This document shows, piece by piece, positions 1 through 9,372 of a stretch of DNA of 64,000 nucleotides. Each line of letters opens with the position of its first letter. The first letter of the stretch is position 1. Both the position numbers and the translations under genes were made by a program. Under the pieces are notes generated by a model, which was not told the origin of the DNA, made no database searches, and saw only the letters and a program-made list of their open reading frames with translations. Source of the DNA: JADFQT01 sp965216025 (lineage in GTDB: Bacteria; Chloroflexota; Dehalococcoidia; Lucifugimonadales; UBA3495); assembly GCA_965216025.1 (NCBI GenBank), contig CBDCEX010000017.1, positions 868,001 to 932,000 on the forward strand. The letters are read 5' to 3'.

Positions 1-159
1 GACGACGTTACGGTTTTCTCGGGCTTCACCGGCGGAAAGAGGGGTCATCACCCCCCGAACGGCGATGCCAGAATATTCGTACTCGCCAGGGTTCTGAAAC
101 ACTATCGGTCCTCCCCCCACGTCGGTCCAGCTGCTGTGGTGGGCAGGGGAGTCTGACAC
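1..159 (-). CDS. Partial hypothetical protein at the window edge
   Basis: A minus-strand frame opens at a GTG (159-157) just after the small membrane protein gene and stays open to the window edge, giving about 53 residues beginning MSDSPAHHSSW. It continues the tight minus-strand secretion operon, and a VirB4-type ATPase would be the usual next gene, but nothing in the visible residues identifies it. A second in-frame ATG follows near position 45. The start and the identity are both uncertain. Confidence 0.35.
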   Translation of the reverse strand, partial: MSDSPAHHSSWTDVGGGPIVFQNPGEYEYSGIAVRGVMTPLSAGEARENRNVV

Positions 160-170
160 CGGAAAACCGG

Positions 171-407
171 CTAGCCGGCAGATCCCCCGAGCAGACCGCG
201 CCAAGAGCGCAGCCAAGCCACCCTGTAAAGGATGACCGAGAGAGCGAAAACGACCGCAAACAGGGTCAACAGAAGATAGAACAGGACCACCTGCCAGGCC
301 GGCGACCTGGACACATCAAGGCCCAGCCCGAAGAGCAAAATGAGCAGGGGAACGCAGACCCCCAACCAGCCGATAATCCATAGTCTCAACATCCGGGTCA
401 TATCCAT
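171..407 (-). CDS. Small two-helix membrane protein of the secretion operon
   Basis: This 78-residue protein has two clear membrane segments (about residues 9-30 and 39-61) and a short basic C-terminus. A GGGAG Shine-Dalgarno lies six bases before the ATG. It sits 31 bp after the pilin-like gene, on the same strand, within the secretion block. Its size and topology would fit a small inner-membrane component of a type IV secretion system, but no specific family is recognised. Confidence 0.6.
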   Translation of the reverse strand: MDMTRMLRLWIIGWLGVCVPLLILLFGLGLDVSRSPAWQVVLFYLLLTLFAVVFALSVILYRVAWLRSWRGLLGGSAG

Positions 408-438
408 AAGAGACTCCCGAAGAGATTCCCGGGGAAAA

Positions 439-1089
439 TCACCTCAGTTCGTAGTACACTCCACGGTCCTGGGTCCAAAAATCCGCACCGAAGAAGAGCG
501 TCCCGCTGATGCCATCCCAGATCAGGAGCGCGCAGGCCAGGATCACAAATCCAACGAATACACGGGTCAACATCCCCCTGATCCGGGAGAGCTCCACCCC
601 CGAGGCCGCATTGTGCATGTAAGCCACACCACCCCATATCAGACTGATCACGGTGAACCCGGCACCCAGCCACACCGCAAAGACCCACAGACGGCGCTGG
701 TTCTCCCGGAAGTAGGACATCGCGCAACGCTGATTGTAACGGTCGTCAACTGCGAACTGGAGGTCTGAGATCACAGGATTAGCCGGATCACCCCCCTCAA
801 GCCACAATTCGCCCTCCCCATCAACCCACACCCCGTCCTCCGTCTTCTCCGGAAACGCAAGGTCATTATTGTAATCCACCGGTTCACCCTCAATATCGAA
901 CTCCTTGGGGAAATACCCGAACTTCCTCACCTCGGCACAAATGCAATCCTCACTGTGAGGATTGTCCCGGCAAACGGCATTCTCCAGGAGCAACTCCGTG
1001 CTCTGGGCCGAGGCCGGCGGTGGCGGAGCCAGCATGATAAAACCCGCAACCACCAAGAGAATTAGAAAAACACGTTTGAAAAGAAACAT
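439..1089 (-). CDS. Secreted pilin-like (VirB2/TrbC-type) membrane protein
   Basis: The 216-residue product begins with a signal peptide ending in ASA-Q near residue 29, then has an acidic, Cys-containing extracellular region, then two closely spaced hydrophobic segments (about residues 135-160 and 172-195) separated by a short basic loop. That paired-helix pattern is the hallmark of VirB2/TrbC-type pilins. Its start codon directly abuts the stop of the PrgI-like gene, so the two are translationally coupled. Unlike the three pilin-like proteins at 28-30 kb, the extra domain here is N-terminal. The mature pilin role is inferred. Confidence 0.6.
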   Translation of the reverse strand: MFLFKRVFLILLVVAGFIMLAPPPPASAQSTELLLENAVCRDNPHSEDCICAEVRKFGYFPKEFDIEGEPVDYNNDLAFPEKTEDGVWVDGEGELWLEGGDPANPVISDLQFAVDDRYNQRCAMSYFRENQRRLWVFAVWLGAGFTVISLIWGGVAYMHNAASGVELSRIRGMLTRVFVGFVILACALLIWDGISGTLFFGADFWTQDRGVYYELR

Positions 1090-1608
1090 CTAACGCCCCC
1101 TGGCTATAGACCGAATGGCGTCCATCGCCCACTGTTCAGCGGCCACCGCCCCCTCGGTGATCTGACGGTCCATATCCGCCTTGAGTTCCGCTTGCTGGGC
1201 CTCCGGGATCGTCACAGCCTTCCGGCCCCGGCGCAAGAAGCCGAAACGGGAACGGCTCCCCTCCTGCTGCTGCCGCCGGAGTTCCAACCAGGCAGACTGA
1301 CCCTCAATGAGAATCTCCCGGGACTCCTCAAAGGAAGGACGCCGAAATATGCGGAGAACGCTCAGCAACAGGTACATCGGTATGGACAGCCCGGAGATAC
1401 GCGCGAAGAGAAAGGCCACGCTGATCCCCGTCAGCGGCAGGACCACCAGCAACCGCACGAGAACGCCCCCCGGGAGCGCCAGCGTCACCAAAAACCACCC
1501 ACCGGCGATAACCATGGCGATTATCAGCTCGGGGAGCGACAGTCCCATCATGTACCGGTCCTTCTGTCCCAGGAAGGTGGGAGAATCATAAGCACCCAGG
1601 GGATCCAT
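1090..1608 (-). CDS. PrgI/VirB3-like inner-membrane secretion protein
   Basis: The 172-residue protein starts with a short segment containing YDSPTFLGQKDRYMMGLSLPE, followed by two adjacent hydrophobic helices (about residues 25-45 and 48-70), then a long basic, Arg/Gln-rich cytoplasmic tail. This layout (short N-terminus, helical hairpin near the start, cytoplasmic tail) matches the PrgI family and VirB3, which anchor the VirB4 ATPase to the inner membrane. It lies between the small tail-anchored gene and the pilin-like gene with almost no spacing, which supports a shared transcript. The family call is by topology and context, not by a diagnostic motif. Confidence 0.55.
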   Translation of the reverse strand: MDPLGAYDSPTFLGQKDRYMMGLSLPELIIAMVIAGGWFLVTLALPGGVLVRLLVVLPLTGISVAFLFARISGLSIPMYLLLSVLRIFRRPSFEESREILIEGQSAWLELRRQQQEGSRSRFGFLRRGRKAVTIPEAQQAELKADMDRQITEGAVAAEQWAMDAIRSIARGR

Positions 1609-1611
1609 ATT

Positions 1612-1836
1612 TCACCTCACATTGAAAAACAATATAAACAGAAAAACGACGATGACCACGGGCAGCAATACCAACAACCAGGACAGGCCCAGCCCCTCCG
1701 AATCGGTCCACTTTCGACACCTAGCACGATACTCCTGCTCACCCGACCGCCCGACGCATAGCGATACTCCCAGGGCAAGACCCTCAGAACCTCGCCCCAG
1801 CATCCGGTCAACCACGTCAAGAGTACCCCCATCCAT
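1612..1836 (-). CDS. Small tail-anchored membrane protein
   Basis: The 74-residue product has a soluble N-terminus and one strong C-terminal hydrophobic segment of about 20 residues ending in NVR. It ends 3 bp before the PrgI-like start. An overlapping frame at 1617-1862 is also open but gives a Cys/Trp-rich sequence with no sensible membrane segment, so this frame was preferred. No family is recognised. Confidence 0.45.
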   Translation of the reverse strand: MDGGTLDVVDRMLGRGSEGLALGVSLCVGRSGEQEYRARCRKWTDSEGLGLSWLLVLLPVVIVVFLFILFFNVR

Positions 1837-1962
1837 ATCTCAGTCCGGGACGGAGAGGACACCGACCGGTATCCTCTCCCCCCTGTAGCATATCAATCGG
1901 CCTGCAAACTCCCATAAAACCTCAGAGTCCAACATCAAATCACGGCAGGATGCCCAGAAAAA

Positions 1963-4900
1963 CTAGGAACCTCCGGGCGACCCATCCCCCTGCGGGTCCA
2001 GAGCATCGGCAATCCGCTTGTAGAAATTCCTCATCTCAGTCCGGTCCCCGGACTGCTCATCGCGGAGCCTCTCGACCTGTTCCGCCGCATCGTCCCCCCG
2101 GGAACTATGGCGATAGAAGGAACTGCCACTGGCGAGGTTTTTAGCCTGAAGATTCATCCCCGAGCCCCAGCGGGCACCACGCACCCAACCACGGCCGACA
2201 CCCGAAGCAACTCTGCTGACAAGGCCAGGCTGATGAGGAGCACCAGCCCCAGGTGAAGAAGAAGTGGTCCCCGGACCGGTATCAGGGACCGAAGAAGATC
2301 CCACACCAGCAGAAGTCTGACCCACCACGAACCCCGGAGGCTGGGAACCCGAAAGTTGCGAACCCGAAGGCTCCGAACCCGAAGGCTCCGAACCTGAAGG
2401 CTGAGAACCCAAAGGCTGGGAACCCGAAGGCTGGTAACCCGAAGGCTGCAAACCCAAAGGCTGCGAACCCAAAGGATGCGAACCCGAAGGCTGCGAACCC
2501 GAAGGCTGCGAACCCGAAGGCTGCGAACCCGAAGGCTGCGAACCCGAAGGCTGCGAACCCGAAGGCTGCGAACCCGAAGGCTGCGAACCCGAAGGCTGCG
2601 AACCCGAAGGCTGCGAACCTGAAGGCTCCGAACCTGAAGGCTGCGAACCCGAAGTATCCGTACTACCGAGTGCCTGCGGCTGACCCGACGGCTGAACAAC
2701 AGGGCCGACGCCAGGGCCAGCGGACGTCCCCATGGGACTTCGGCTGACCGAGGAGATAAGACCGGGACCCGCTGACGGAGAAGTCGGGGACGAACCAGGA
2801 CCACCTCCCGGACCGCCACCCGGGCCAGGACCCCCGCCCGGGCTAGGACCATCGCCGAGGCCTGAGACACTTCCCCCACCGCCCGAACCGCCGAGGCTTG
2901 AGGCACCTCTCGCAGCGGCACCGCCGGCAGCAACCGCGCCCACGCCGCCCACGACGGCACCCACGCCAGCCGACGCTACGACCATTCCCGCCGCCATCGT
3001 CATGCTCATCATCTGGTTGAAACTGCCGAAGAGACCCTTCCCGCCGGGGTTCACAATGTCCGGCACCGCATTCGCCAAGCTCAACGTGACGAAGGCAATA
3101 ATCATCCCCACCAGCAGACTGGTCAGCCCCGTCTCCAACCCCTGGGAGAGGTAGTCGCCCAGCATGCTGACACCGATGTAGATGACCAGCAGCACCAGCA
3201 CCTGCTGGACTGTGGCACCCAGGAACATGCTCACCCAGCGCTTGGTCCAGTGAGATGTGGCGTCCGAGGCGTAGAAGGCAAAAGCCAGAGGAGAGAGAGC
3301 CACCAGAACCGCCAGGAGCGCAATCCTCATCAGCATCGCCAGGACAACCTTGGCAAACAGGTAGAGCAGGTAGAGCATCACCAGCAACACGATGATGCCG
3401 AGGAAGCTGATTATCAGGAAGTTTGAGAGCAGAAAGAGAAGGGTATCGTTCATGCTGCCCAAACTCTCCACCCAAGACACGTAACCATCCACCAGAAAAC
3501 CGAAGGTGACGCCGACAACACCCCACAGGCTCATGCCAGTGACCTGGGCAACAAAGCAGGTGAGATCGGAGGCGACCACCAGGACCATCCGGCATATCAC
3601 CAGGCTCCCCGCGGCCAACAGCACCGCGAGGAGGAACCTGGGGACCAACTCCCGGAACCCGATGGCAGGTTGGGGATCCAGCCAGATATCGTAGGTCATC
3701 CGGAGCCCCTGCCAGACCAGCAGGGTGAAGAGCACCGCCCCGGCAATGATCCAGATCATCCCCCAGACCTGCTTGACCACCGCATTGTCCCAGGTGAACC
3801 CCGCCGGGGTGCTGGAGAATATGTCGTCGCAGATATCCGTCCCCGTCAGGGCCAGCAGACCAGGCCGGAACTCATCATCGGTGTAACCGAGATTGGCCAT
3901 AGCCCCGCCCGGGCCGCAGTCGTAGAGTTTCTCAATGTCAGCCCTATCTGCAGCAGGTTCCCTGACGTAATCGCAGGCAACCTGGTCACCAGACAGCCAC
4001 AGCTTCTCCGAGAGAGGCCCCATCTGAAAGGCCGGATCATCCGGAACTCCCACGTAGGGAGCTACCTGGAACCCGTGGGTGAACCCCGGCGCCAACGGCA
4101 TGTTGTGGATGCGCTTGTTGAAGTTTGTGTAATGCGTCCCAGAAGCCCCTGGAGAAACCGCATCAGTACCAGTAAGCCCTTCAGAAGCACCCCTGTGAAC
4201 CACGCTATCTGAACCTTTTCCAGCACGATAGTCATCATCATTGGGATAATAGTTCAACCCGCCGACCGCGAACCCCTCAACCCGGGTATGAAGGATCAGA
4301 TCGTCATCACCCTCAAAAGAAGCAGAAACCCACTTGGGCAGGTAGAAGGGAGGAAGACCCTTATCGGGCACGGGAAAGGGAACCGACTTCTGGTCGGGAT
4401 GCAAGATCACGGCGAAGCCGTCAACACTGTCGTAGAAATCGGTGCTGATGGTATCCCAACGCAGATCCCAGTCAAGATAGACCCGGGTGAGACCCCGGTT
4501 GCGGTTGTTCAACTTCTTAGGGGGGTCCGACGTGAGATCAGCAACCGGGGCGAACGTCGGCCTATTAAACCCATCCTTGACCGCATTCACGACACTCACG
4601 AAACCCGGCTCGCCATGCTCTGCGTAGTACGAACCGACGGGTACCTCCACCCGGTACTCATCATATGTAAGAGGAAAAATATCTGGGTCGGGTGGGTCGA
4701 TATTGTGTGGATCCAGCAAAGCCGCATCCAGCAAAGCCGCAAATTCGTCTGAAGTCAGCGGGCGGATGAATTCGGCGGTGCGGACCTGCAGCTTGAACTC
4801 CGGCAGCCGGACACACTTGCCCTCCAGGATCTGATCGGCATCCCGTTCGCAGGTGGAAACCGGCGGGCTGGATATTCGGTGGCAACGCTTGGACCCCTCC

Positions 4901-7458
4901 AGCTTACTACCAACAGCGGCGTTCACCCGAATGCGGCCCTCCTCATCCACTACGGCGGGAGGCGCCGTCCCGGAGACATTGCCCAGGGCAGTCAGGTCAT
5001 CCAGCTTTCCCAAACCCGAGCAGACCAACTCAGCGGTCCTGATTCCAAGATGACCCGGGAGCTCAGAGATGGACGACAGAATCTTGGAAAGCCAACCCCC
5101 AAACTGTGACATTAGAGTATTGGATAAGAAGGAAGTCACCCCGTCTATAATGCCCTCGATCCAACCCTTGGACTCCCCAGCTGAAGGATTGAGGCCGGAG
5201 GGATGAATCATCGCCCGGCAGATGACCCGCCGGATCTGACGCTTGAGGAGTCGGAACACCTCTCCAGGATTATCCTGGTCTGGCCCGATCTTAAATTTCA
5301 GATCGCCCTCCCGCCGGACCTCGTAGAAGGTGAAGACCATCAGGTGAGATCTGTTCGGGTCGATTGGCGCAGATCTCCAGTCAGCGACGTATTGTGCTCG
5401 CCTAACACTATCCTGGGGAATACCGTAGAATCGCTCTGCAAGATAACCATCCTCCTCCGGAGGAGACTCTCCCATCGGCTGGGACTCCAGTATGGAAAAA
5501 TCGAAACGGTTCAACTTCCTGGTTCCACGAGGACCATGCACGTCCACAGCTCGCTCCACCCCCTGCTTGACCAGGAGGTCCGGGCCCAGGAGATGGGCTG
5601 CAGAGTCGGACGCATCGAAGGGAAAATGCACCCCGGGCTGTATTCCCTCGCGCAGGTCATCAAATTTCCACTCGACTACTCCTGCTTCTCCTTCGTCAGG
5701 TTTGCAATGAATTTTGTCGACGTTCAGCGGCGGCGGACGGACCTCATACTTCTCATAGTCCTCAACTGCATGCCCATCATAGTCCCGTTCTCTCGGCAGG
5801 GTGCAGGCAGGCATCCGGGGATCGTCGACGATGACGTCGTCGTCGTCAACTGGGAAAGGAAGGGCCTCCTTCCCGTAGCCGCTGAAGACGACCCTCTCAG
5901 TCCCATCCTCTGTGAGCCAGTAGAGCCACAGGGACTCCCGGTAGTTGCCCGGAAGTTTGTAGAGATACCAGTTGAGGTCCTCAAAGTTGACCGGCCACCT
6001 GATGTTCTTCGGGTCCAACCGGGTCTCAAACCCACTCGTCATCCTGGCAAGCCCCGAAGTCGTCTTGATGTAGTCGGGAAATTCCGCCCCCACCGGGCGG
6101 TCGAGCATCGGCTGGCGGTAGCCCATGTGATTAAGCGATCGGATATCGGTCGCACCCGCCGCCGAGGGCTTCCAATCGTTGAGCGAATGATGACGGCCTC
6201 TTTCGAAACGAGCGTAGGTCCAGGGTTCAGTCCCCATGGCCGGCAGACCCCGGGAGGCGAAGATATCGCCCTTATCGGGGTCGTAGTCCTCAATGTCCCG
6301 ACGGTACTTGTCCTCCAGCACCAGGCCGATCCGGAGCTCGTCGGAACCGGTGTCCTCCTGGTGCATCCGGGAATAACCGCCCTGCCCAGCATCACGACTC
6401 AGTGTTGAACTGGGCGAGTTCTCGGCCGGGTCGAACTCGTACTCGACTTCAACGAAAACATCATCGTCTCCGACTTGGGTCCCATCCTTCACCAGGATGC
6501 GACGCTCATCTTTGACGGTGGTATTACGGTCAATCTGACCATCGTTCTGCTCATAGACGTTGGAATGAAGAACGATGGGGACCGGATTGTTCGAGTAGGT
6601 CGTGATCTCACTGCACGATGTACCGGAGCAGGTGTTCGTGGTATGAAAGAGCACCTGCTGGCCGATACCCTCAGTGGTCCCGTAGTGGGCCACCCCGCCA
6701 TCCCCAGCCATGGTGATAGTCCCCTCCACCAACTCCATGTCGTTGGCAGCCTGGTCCTGGGCAAGGGCCACGGAATCGACCGCCCTGCCCCCGCCGGGGT
6801 TTGAGGGATCAATCCACTCTGAGGACAGAGATTTCACCGCCTTGTAGTGAGCGCCGGTAGACCGCCGCTCCTGGTATCTACCCTTAGCGCCATTACCCTG
6901 CCAGGGCAGGAGCATGCGCTGATCCTCCGCGGAAGCAGGTGTGTAATTATTTACGGCAATTGCCGCAGCCAACATCTTGACCCGCCGGTCGTGGATATCC
7001 CGGTCTGAATAAGGAGAATTGCCGGTATAGAAAACATCCAGGGCGAACACGTAATCCACCAGCTCGGGGACCGAATCGAAGAGGGTGTAGACCTTCAGGG
7101 ACTCAGCGAGCTCATCCTGCTCAGTTTCACTGAGTTTGTCGTAAGCGTCACCTTCTAACAACTTAGATTGATTCTGATGGTGAACACCTCCCAATAACTC
7201 CGGGTACAACTTCATGTTGAAACGGGCAACGTCCCCCAGGTCCCGCTGGTCGACAACAAACTCATCATGATCATCCTCAATATGATCCCCCCATTTGTAA
7301 TCTTTCTCAGAAAGGGGACCCGAGGTCCAGCAGGCAAAATGGTCTTTCTCACGCGCCTGGATCTGCCCGGGAGTACCGGAAGCCACCAGCAGCAGAATCA
7401 TCAGGATGGGAACAAACAACAAAAATCTAACGGACCTGGAAAATCTTCGCTTCTTCAT
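1963..7458 (-). CDS. Giant TrbL/VirB6-like secretion channel protein with repetitive tail
   Basis: The 1,831-residue protein starts with a signal peptide (basic MKKRRF start, hydrophobic core, cleavage near residue 35). Residues up to about 1,200 form a large, Cys-containing exported region of unknown fold. Residues of about 1,220-1,490 contain at least six membrane helices with the polytopic pattern of TrbL/VirB6 channel proteins. A Gly-rich linker, about 22 tandem GSQPS pentapeptides (near residues 1,600-1,708) and a basic C-terminal tail follow. Ordinary VirB6/TrbL proteins have 300-900 residues, so both the exported domain and the repeat tail are unusual. It is the first gene of the minus-strand secretion operon and is divergent from the lipoprotein gene at 7586. 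Confidence 0.7.
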   Translation of the reverse strand: MKKRRFSRSVRFLLFVPILMILLLVASGTPGQIQAREKDHFACWTSGPLSEKDYKWGDHIEDDHDEFVVDQRDLGDVARFNMKLYPELLGGVHHQNQSKLLEGDAYDKLSETEQDELAESLKVYTLFDSVPELVDYVFALDVFYTGNSPYSDRDIHDRRVKMLAAAIAVNNYTPASAEDQRMLLPWQGNGAKGRYQERRSTGAHYKAVKSLSSEWIDPSNPGGGRAVDSVALAQDQAANDMELVEGTITMAGDGGVAHYGTTEGIGQQVLFHTTNTCSGTSCSEITTYSNNPVPIVLHSNVYEQNDGQIDRNTTVKDERRILVKDGTQVGDDDVFVEVEYEFDPAENSPSSTLSRDAGQGGYSRMHQEDTGSDELRIGLVLEDKYRRDIEDYDPDKGDIFASRGLPAMGTEPWTYARFERGRHHSLNDWKPSAAGATDIRSLNHMGYRQPMLDRPVGAEFPDYIKTTSGLARMTSGFETRLDPKNIRWPVNFEDLNWYLYKLPGNYRESLWLYWLTEDGTERVVFSGYGKEALPFPVDDDDVIVDDPRMPACTLPRERDYDGHAVEDYEKYEVRPPPLNVDKIHCKPDEGEAGVVEWKFDDLREGIQPGVHFPFDASDSAAHLLGPDLLVKQGVERAVDVHGPRGTRKLNRFDFSILESQPMGESPPEEDGYLAERFYGIPQDSVRRAQYVADWRSAPIDPNRSHLMVFTFYEVRREGDLKFKIGPDQDNPGEVFRLLKRQIRRVICRAMIHPSGLNPSAGESKGWIEGIIDGVTSFLSNTLMSQFGGWLSKILSSISELPGHLGIRTAELVCSGLGKLDDLTALGNVSGTAPPAVVDEEGRIRVNAAVGSKLEGSKRCHRISSPPVSTCERDADQILEGKCVRLPEFKLQVRTAEFIRPLTSDEFAALLDAALLDPHNIDPPDPDIFPLTYDEYRVEVPVGSYYAEHGEPGFVSVVNAVKDGFNRPTFAPVADLTSDPPKKLNNRNRGLTRVYLDWDLRWDTISTDFYDSVDGFAVILHPDQKSVPFPVPDKGLPPFYLPKWVSASFEGDDDLILHTRVEGFAVGGLNYYPNDDDYRAGKGSDSVVHRGASEGLTGTDAVSPGASGTHYTNFNKRIHNMPLAPGFTHGFQVAPYVGVPDDPAFQMGPLSEKLWLSGDQVACDYVREPAADRADIEKLYDCGPGGAMANLGYTDDEFRPGLLALTGTDICDDIFSSTPAGFTWDNAVVKQVWGMIWIIAGAVLFTLLVWQGLRMTYDIWLDPQPAIGFRELVPRFLLAVLLAAGSLVICRMVLVVASDLTCFVAQVTGMSLWGVVGVTFGFLVDGYVSWVESLGSMNDTLLFLLSNFLIISFLGIIVLLVMLYLLYLFAKVVLAMLMRIALLAVLVALSPLAFAFYASDATSHWTKRWVSMFLGATVQQVLVLLVIYIGVSMLGDYLSQGLETGLTSLLVGMIIAFVTLSLANAVPDIVNPGGKGLFGSFNQMMSMTMAAGMVVASAGVGAVVGGVGAVAAGGAAARGASSLGGSGGGGSVSGLGDGPSPGGGPGPGGGPGGGPGSSPTSPSAGPGLISSVSRSPMGTSAGPGVGPVVQPSGQPQALGSTDTSGSQPSGSEPSGSQPSGSQPSGSQPSGSQPSGSQPSGSQPSGSQPSGSQPSGSQPSGSHPLGSQPLGLQPSGYQPSGSQPLGSQPSGSEPSGSEPSGSQLSGSQPPGFVVGQTSAGVGSSSVPDTGPGTTSSSPGAGAPHQPGLVSRVASGVGRGWVRGARWGSGMNLQAKNLASGSSFYRHSSRGDDAAEQVERLRDEQSGDRTEMRNFYKRIADALDPQGDGSPGGS
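2334..2657 (-). repeat. 15-bp tandem repeat encoding GSQPS units
   Basis: About 22 in-frame 15-bp units are visible inside the TrbL/VirB6-like gene. The central ten units are identical in protein (GSQPS) and nearly identical in DNA; the flanking units have diverged to GSEPS, GSHPL, GSQPL, GLQPS and GYQPS. The pattern suggests recent expansion at the centre by slippage or unequal crossing-over. Confidence 0.9.
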
Positions 7459-7585
7459 ATCCCCAGCCTACAACAAAGGGGTTGACTCAGGATTTATATT
7501 TTGGGCCGGGGTGCCTCCCTGGGAAAAGCCTCCGGCGGCCCCCCGGCTTCCGGGAGTAAATGGAGAAAACGGAGTTGAAAACGAC

Positions 7586-9268
7586 ATGAAAAGGAAACTC
7601 ATGAAGGCAGGCACGATGGCCCTGGCCATTGCGCTATTCGCCGCCTGCGGCAGCGGAGACGAACCCAGGAACAGCACAGATGCGGAGACGGAAACATCCC
7701 GGACAGAGACAATGGCTCCAGCCAGGACGCCAGAGCCGATGCCAACCCGGCCGAAGAGGATAGACCACCTGCTGACCCCCACGGCGTTGGCGGAACCCGC
7801 CAAGACGGTGGAACCGGAGGCGAAGCAAGCCGGCGAGGAGCCGACCTCAAACGGGGCAGTAAAGCCCGTAACCGGTGACCCCATGACGATAGCCCAGCTG
7901 GTCCCGGAAGACCCAAGAACCAACGACCAGGTGCTGCTGCAGGACATCTACGCTCAGATTGACCTGGAACAGTTCGCCCTGGACCCCGACCAGCCGATAC
8001 CGTGGCAAGGGAGTAGATCTAGCACAGGTTCCCCCAAGAGCCTGATGCCCCACCAGATGATCCACCAGCACCCATACCTGCACCTGTTCCCCGACCTGGA
8101 GGCAAAAGTACGCAAGCAGCGGAAGGGAGACGTTGAGTATTCCCCCCACAACAAATACAGCCACAGGTTCAAGGACATCTCCGGACTGCGGAACGGACTC
8201 ATCTACTTCATATACAATCCCTGGTTCGAACCAGTATTCCCCGAGGCTAACTACCGGATACCCGATAATACAGACGCCGACCATATGTCCTTCCCCGTAT
8301 CCAGCTACACACGCAACGGAGCCGGCCCCTACTGGTTCGGGAACAACTCAGTCCGGGGCGTCCTGGCCGAGACGGTGGCGAAACTCCTGGAGGAGGCGAA
8401 ACTCCCCTCGGCGGAGCCAGCCCAGGCACTGTGGTTCCAAAAGAACGCCACGCGGAAAACAGACCTCGAACAGGTGGAACTGCAAAAATTGACGATGGAG
8501 GAATTCATCAGCACCACCATCAGCTATGATAAAGACAGGCGTAAGTGGTCATGCGGTGGAATAGATGGAGAATGCCAAATAATGAGGGAATTCCATGTCA
8601 CCCCCCAGGTTGAGTGGGAGATCCTCCACCCCCAGCTGCCCATCCTGAGGATAACCGCCCACGCCGATCAGACGCTCCCCCTGGCGCCGACGGGGCTGAA
8701 AAAAATCCCGCAAGGTGACAGGTTAAGAAAAATGAGAGAATGGGGACAGATCTCCGACATGTCAACGAAGTACAGCGTATCCTTCGTGATCTCGCTGCAG
8801 AACCGCTGGGCATCCTTCAACGACCCGAACCGCTGGATAATCCGGTTCAAGGACAACCTCTACCGAACAAAACCCTGGGAGCTGGACCCGGATCTGCCCT
8901 ACCCCAACTACTGGGACGACACCGGCTACATGCAGCACCGGATCATCGGCCCGGTGGTGCTGACGGTCCACGAATACGAGACGGAAGACGGAGCGATACC
9001 CGTCCTCTCGCCCGGCAACTACAGCCGGGTACCCAGCATCGCCCACTGGGAGGCCCCCGGACACATCCTGACCGACGAGCAGAAGCGGATCTTCGATGTA
9101 GCCAAGGCATTCGGTCGGGAATCCAACCAGATGGCTTTAGAGGTATGGCCGAACCTGAGGACACCCAACGCCGGGTTCCCGCTGCCAGGGCATGTGCTCA
9201 CGGGGCCCAAGCAGGGACCGGGGACGGAGGCGTGGAAGAAGTACGGGATGGAGGGCTACGACTGGTAG
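7586..9268 (+). CDS. Large secreted lipoprotein of unknown function
   Basis: The ATG at 7586, with GGAG 11 bases upstream, gives 560 residues starting MKRKLMKAGTMALAIALF and a lipobox FAAC near residue 22. A Thr/Pro/Glu-rich linker (to about residue 100) follows, then a long globular region rich in Trp, Tyr and Pro. The same frame is open further upstream to 7406, but that would overlap the divergent TrbL-like gene. No known domain is recognised. It lies alone between the secretion operon and a convergent lipoprotein operon, so it is likely an outer-surface protein of the element. Confidence 0.65.
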   Translation: MKRKLMKAGTMALAIALFAACGSGDEPRNSTDAETETSRTETMAPARTPEPMPTRPKRIDHLLTPTALAEPAKTVEPEAKQAGEEPTSNGAVKPVTGDPMTIAQLVPEDPRTNDQVLLQDIYAQIDLEQFALDPDQPIPWQGSRSSTGSPKSLMPHQMIHQHPYLHLFPDLEAKVRKQRKGDVEYSPHNKYSHRFKDISGLRNGLIYFIYNPWFEPVFPEANYRIPDNTDADHMSFPVSSYTRNGAGPYWFGNNSVRGVLAETVAKLLEEAKLPSAEPAQALWFQKNATRKTDLEQVELQKLTMEEFISTTISYDKDRRKWSCGGIDGECQIMREFHVTPQVEWEILHPQLPILRITAHADQTLPLAPTGLKKIPQGDRLRKMREWGQISDMSTKYSVSFVISLQNRWASFNDPNRWIIRFKDNLYRTKPWELDPDLPYPNYWDDTGYMQHRIIGPVVLTVHEYETEDGAIPVLSPGNYSRVPSIAHWEAPGHILTDEQKRIFDVAKAFGRESNQMALEVWPNLRTPNAGFPLPGHVLTGPKQGPGTEAWKKYGMEGYDW

Positions 9269-9319
9269 GCTGCGACTGGTAGGGAACACACTCCCAACCT
9301 CGACCGTGAGGAAACAGAG

Positions 9320-9364
9320 GGGAATTATCTACCTATGTCCTATGGGCACAGGTAAATAATTCCC
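9320..9364. terminator. Long hairpin between convergent genes
   Basis: GGGAATTAT at 9320-9328 pairs with ATAATTCCC at 9356-9364, and the pairing continues inward for about 21 positions with three imperfect pairs. It sits between the ends of a plus-strand and a minus-strand lipoprotein gene, the expected place for a bidirectional terminator. No long U-run follows on either side. Confidence 0.5.
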
Positions 9365-9372
9365 AGAATCAG

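Noticed and set aside
2334..2657. Possible CRISPR or iteron array
   Set aside because: The 15-bp periodicity stays in frame with the large secretion gene and encodes pentapeptides, so it is a coding repeat.
5203..6408. 401-codon plus-strand open frame inside the TrbL/VirB6-like gene
   Set aside because: It is antisense to a gene with strong codon and topology support, and its translation has no family words or consistent domain features.
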